Positions 62,247 to 64,000 of a stretch of DNA of 64,000 bases are shown piece after piece; position 1 is the first letter of the stretch, and the number at the start of each line of letters is the position of its first letter. Location of the stretch: assembly GCF_900104035.1 (NCBI RefSeq), contig NZ_FNIT01000003.1, positions 412,816 to 476,815 of the forward strand, in the 5' to 3' direction. The position numbers and the translations under genes are program-made. Below the pieces are notes generated by a model. That model did no database searches. It was not told where the DNA came from and saw only the letters and a program-made list of their open reading frames with translations. This DNA comes from Aureimonas jatrophae (GTDB lineage: Bacteria > Pseudomonadota > Alphaproteobacteria > Rhizobiales > Rhizobiaceae).

Positions 62247-63693
62247 TCAGCCCCAAAGCTCGAGGGTGACGGCCTCGATCTCGCCGTCGTCCTCGCTGTC
62301 GAGTTCTTCGATCATGCGGGTGACGACGAAGAGCTTGCCGTCGTCGAGGCCGAGCAGCGGCACGCGCACCATGACCGTGTCGCCGAGATCGATGCCGACC
62401 GCCGCTGCGGACGGAACCTTGATCTGGATGAAGTCGCGCCGGACCTTGCGAAGGTCGAGTTGGCGATCAGCCTCGGCAGTGGCGTCGGTCGAGTTCGTCA
62501 GGAGACTTGCGAAGGTGATCTCGGACGCCAGAAGGTGTCGCACCTTCACACTCGCGTCTTCAGCGACGGCCGAGCGGGTCGCGGTCTTCAGGTAGGCACG
62601 CCGGGCATCGTCCACCGCACCGTTCACCGCCGAGCCGTCCTGCGTCTGCCACAGCTGCGTATGGGTGACGGTGACCTTGGACGTCGGCACGCCGTTGCCC
62701 TCGTCGGACGTCGCCAGCGTCTCGATCGCCTGCCCGTCGTCCAGGATCTCGATCTCGGTGAAGATCGCGCGCGGCGTGCCCGTCGGTGCGCGGAACTGGC
62801 CGAAGCGGAAGCGACCGAGGCGGTCGGTCGTCAGGAAGCCGCCGACGCCCGCCAGAAGGCGATAGAGTGGCGCTTGGATCTGCATGTCCTCGGGCGCACA
62901 CCACACGCCCTGCTCGGCCGGGGCCACCGTGTCGAAGGCGGCGATGTCGGCGGGCAGGAAGTCCACGCCCTCGACCTTGCCCGCAAACAGAAGGATGCGA
63001 CGCACCAACTGTGCGGTGGTGCGCTGGGCAGCGGTTGCGCCTTCGGTGTAGTCGGCCGTGATCGTGCCCGTCACCTTGCCGCCGATGCGAACGATGAAGG
63101 GCGACAGCATGACCGCGTACTGGCCCTGCGTGAGCGTCACCGCCATCAGGCTCGCAAGATCCGGTTGTGCAGCGCCGACGCGTGTCAGCGTCAGACCGGA
63201 CGAGTAGACGGCCTCGCAAGACGCGATCGCGTTCTGGGCACCCTGCCAAAGGCCGTCGAAGGCGTTCACCTGAACGAGCGGCACCTCGAACACACGGCCG
63301 AAGGCGAGCGGCTTGGGCCGGTCCTTCAGATCGTTCTCGGTGCCCTCGACGCCCTTGCCCGCTGACGTCGTCGTGCCGAGGTAGCGCGTCGGCTGCAGAT
63401 CCTTCTGCAACTCGACGAGGCGGTCGCGCAGACGGAACGAGACGGTCTTCTCCGACACCTCGGCTTGCTCGACCGTTCCCGAGAACACGACCTCGCGGCC
63501 GGCAAACGGCACACCGTCGGCCAGCTGGTAGAGGCGCAGGAAGCGGCCGTCGAAGGCGAGCTTGCGCATAAAGGACAGGCCGTCGTCCTCATTCACGAGC
63601 ACGATATCGCGAACGAGGCGCGCCCTGCCCCGGTCGTGCCGCCACCCGAGAACATGGCGCGCTCGAAGTTGCCCGGGTTCGCGATGCGCGGCT
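62247..63693 (-). pseudogene. Phage tail protein gene, broken by IS insertion and a frameshift
   Basis: The open part (GTG 63602 to 62247, 451 residues) encodes a tail or baseplate-hub-like protein (TLTQGQYAVMLSPFIVRIGG, GVWCAPEDMQIQAP, DLGDTVMVRVPLLGL). Upstream the homologous sequence continues in another frame (NFERAMFSGGGTTGAG, then a stop at 63593). Joining the two frames needs one extra base near 63609-63610, giving ASF-G-DIVLVNEDDG. At 63693 the gene is cut by the left end of an IS3-family element, so the true 5' end lies beyond the window. The gene is inactive as it stands. Confidence 0.78.
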
Positions 63694-64000
63694 TGGTCTG
63701 CCCCCTGAAAAGTGGTCCTCCCTGAAGTAGGCTTTCGAGCCGATGGAGGATGCCCAAATGGGACAGAAGAAGCACAAGCCGGAAGAGATCGTTGCCAAGC
63801 TGAGGCAGGTGGACGTTCTGCTGTCTCAGGGCCGCCCGGTAGCCGAGGCGATCCGCACGATCAGCGTGACGCCTTTCACGTATTATCGGTGGCGCAAGGA
63901 GTTTGGCGGGCTGAAGTCGGACCAGGTGAAGCGTCTGAGGGACCTGGAGAAGGAGAACGAGCGCCTGCGCAAGGCGGTCTCGGATCTAACGCTGGAGAAG
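63694..64000 (+). mobile_element. IS3-family insertion sequence, left end (partial)
   Basis: The left terminal inverted repeat starts at 63694 with TGGTCTGCCCCCTGAAAAG, the IS407-group end pattern, followed by orfA at 63758. The element runs off the window; orfB, the right end and the target duplication are not visible. It is inserted in the phage tail gene. Confidence 0.85.
63758..64000 (+). CDS. IS3-family transposase OrfA (partial)
   Basis: OrfA is the DNA-binding half of IS3 transposases, joined to OrfB by programmed frameshift. The visible 81 residues have the helix-turn-helix: HKPEEIVAKLRQVDVLL, SVTPFTYYRWRKEFGG, and the leucine-zipper start RLRDLEKENERLRKAV. ATG 63758 has GGAGGA seven bases upstream; ATG 63743 is in the same frame. 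The 3' end lies outside the window. Confidence 0.9.
   Translation, partial: MGQKKHKPEEIVAKLRQVDVLLSQGRPVAEAIRTISVTPFTYYRWRKEFGGLKSDQVKRLRDLEKENERLRKAVSDLTLEK

Larger units (their letters stand above)
55411..63693 (-). mobile_element. Prophage remnant: tail and lysis modules
   Basis: Ten genes, all but one on the minus strand, follow phage order: tail protein, tail-associated protein, fibre, DUF4376, DUF1353, SGNH-like tail protein, muramidase and two membrane proteins. Head, packaging and integrase genes would lie to the right of the window. Left edge is put after copy E of the repeat; no attachment site was found. The broken tail gene suggests a defective prophage. Confidence 0.75.

Overview
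The window is a contiguous stretch of an alphaproteobacterial chromosome, most likely from the order Hyphomicrobiales (Rhizobiales). This rests on gene order: lpxA-lpxI-lpxB / gltA / gltX / comEC / lexA-moeA-moaC-trpC-trpD, then tpiA-secG-pyrG-kdsA-eno-ftsB-pdhABC-lpd-lipA-coq10-cinA-ispDF, and dusB(nifR3)-ntrB-ntrC-ntrY-ntrX-hfq-hflX. Lipoyl-fused E1-beta (PdhB), LpxI instead of LpxH, fused IspDF and an alphaproteobacterial-type SOS box (GTTC-N7-GTTC) before lexA all fit. I cannot name the genus from sequence alone.

Layout. 1-2.35 kb: end of the lipid A cluster. 2.35-7.6 kb: citrate synthase, glutamyl-tRNA synthetase and a ComEC-type channel. 7.5-13.7 kb (minus strand): a tightly overlapping operon ppiD-like - trpD - trpC - moaC - moeA - lexA. 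13.9-28.3 kb (plus strand): central carbon and nucleotide metabolism, the pyruvate dehydrogenase complex, lipoate synthesis and a Coq10-like protein. 28.3-30 kb: cinA-like and ispDF (minus). 30-39.2 kb (plus): dusB and the two nitrogen two-component systems, then hfq-hflX; mazG converges on hflX. 40.2 kb: a dif-like Xer recombination site in an otherwise empty gap. 40.4-47.8 kb (minus): an operon rlpA-dac-tmk-holB-metG-tatD-MBL hydrolase linking envelope, dTMP, replication and tRNA charging.

From about 48 kb the window becomes accessory: two convergent Gfo/Idh/MocA oxidoreductases, 700 bp of repeat-rich non-coding DNA, an ECF sigma factor with an apparent CTG start overlapping a small ORF, a duplicated-module membrane protein, small secreted or membrane proteins, and a dispersed repeat family.

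From about 55.4 kb to the end lies the tail and lysis end of a prophage, read right to left: tail protein, tail-associated protein, Fn3-like fibre, DUF4376 and DUF1353 proteins, an SGNH-hydrolase-like tail protein, a membrane-anchored muramidase and two small lysis-region membrane proteins. The tail gene at the right edge is broken by an IS3-family insertion at 63,694 and also carries a one-base frameshift near 63,610, so the prophage looks defective. No rRNA, tRNA or CRISPR array was seen.
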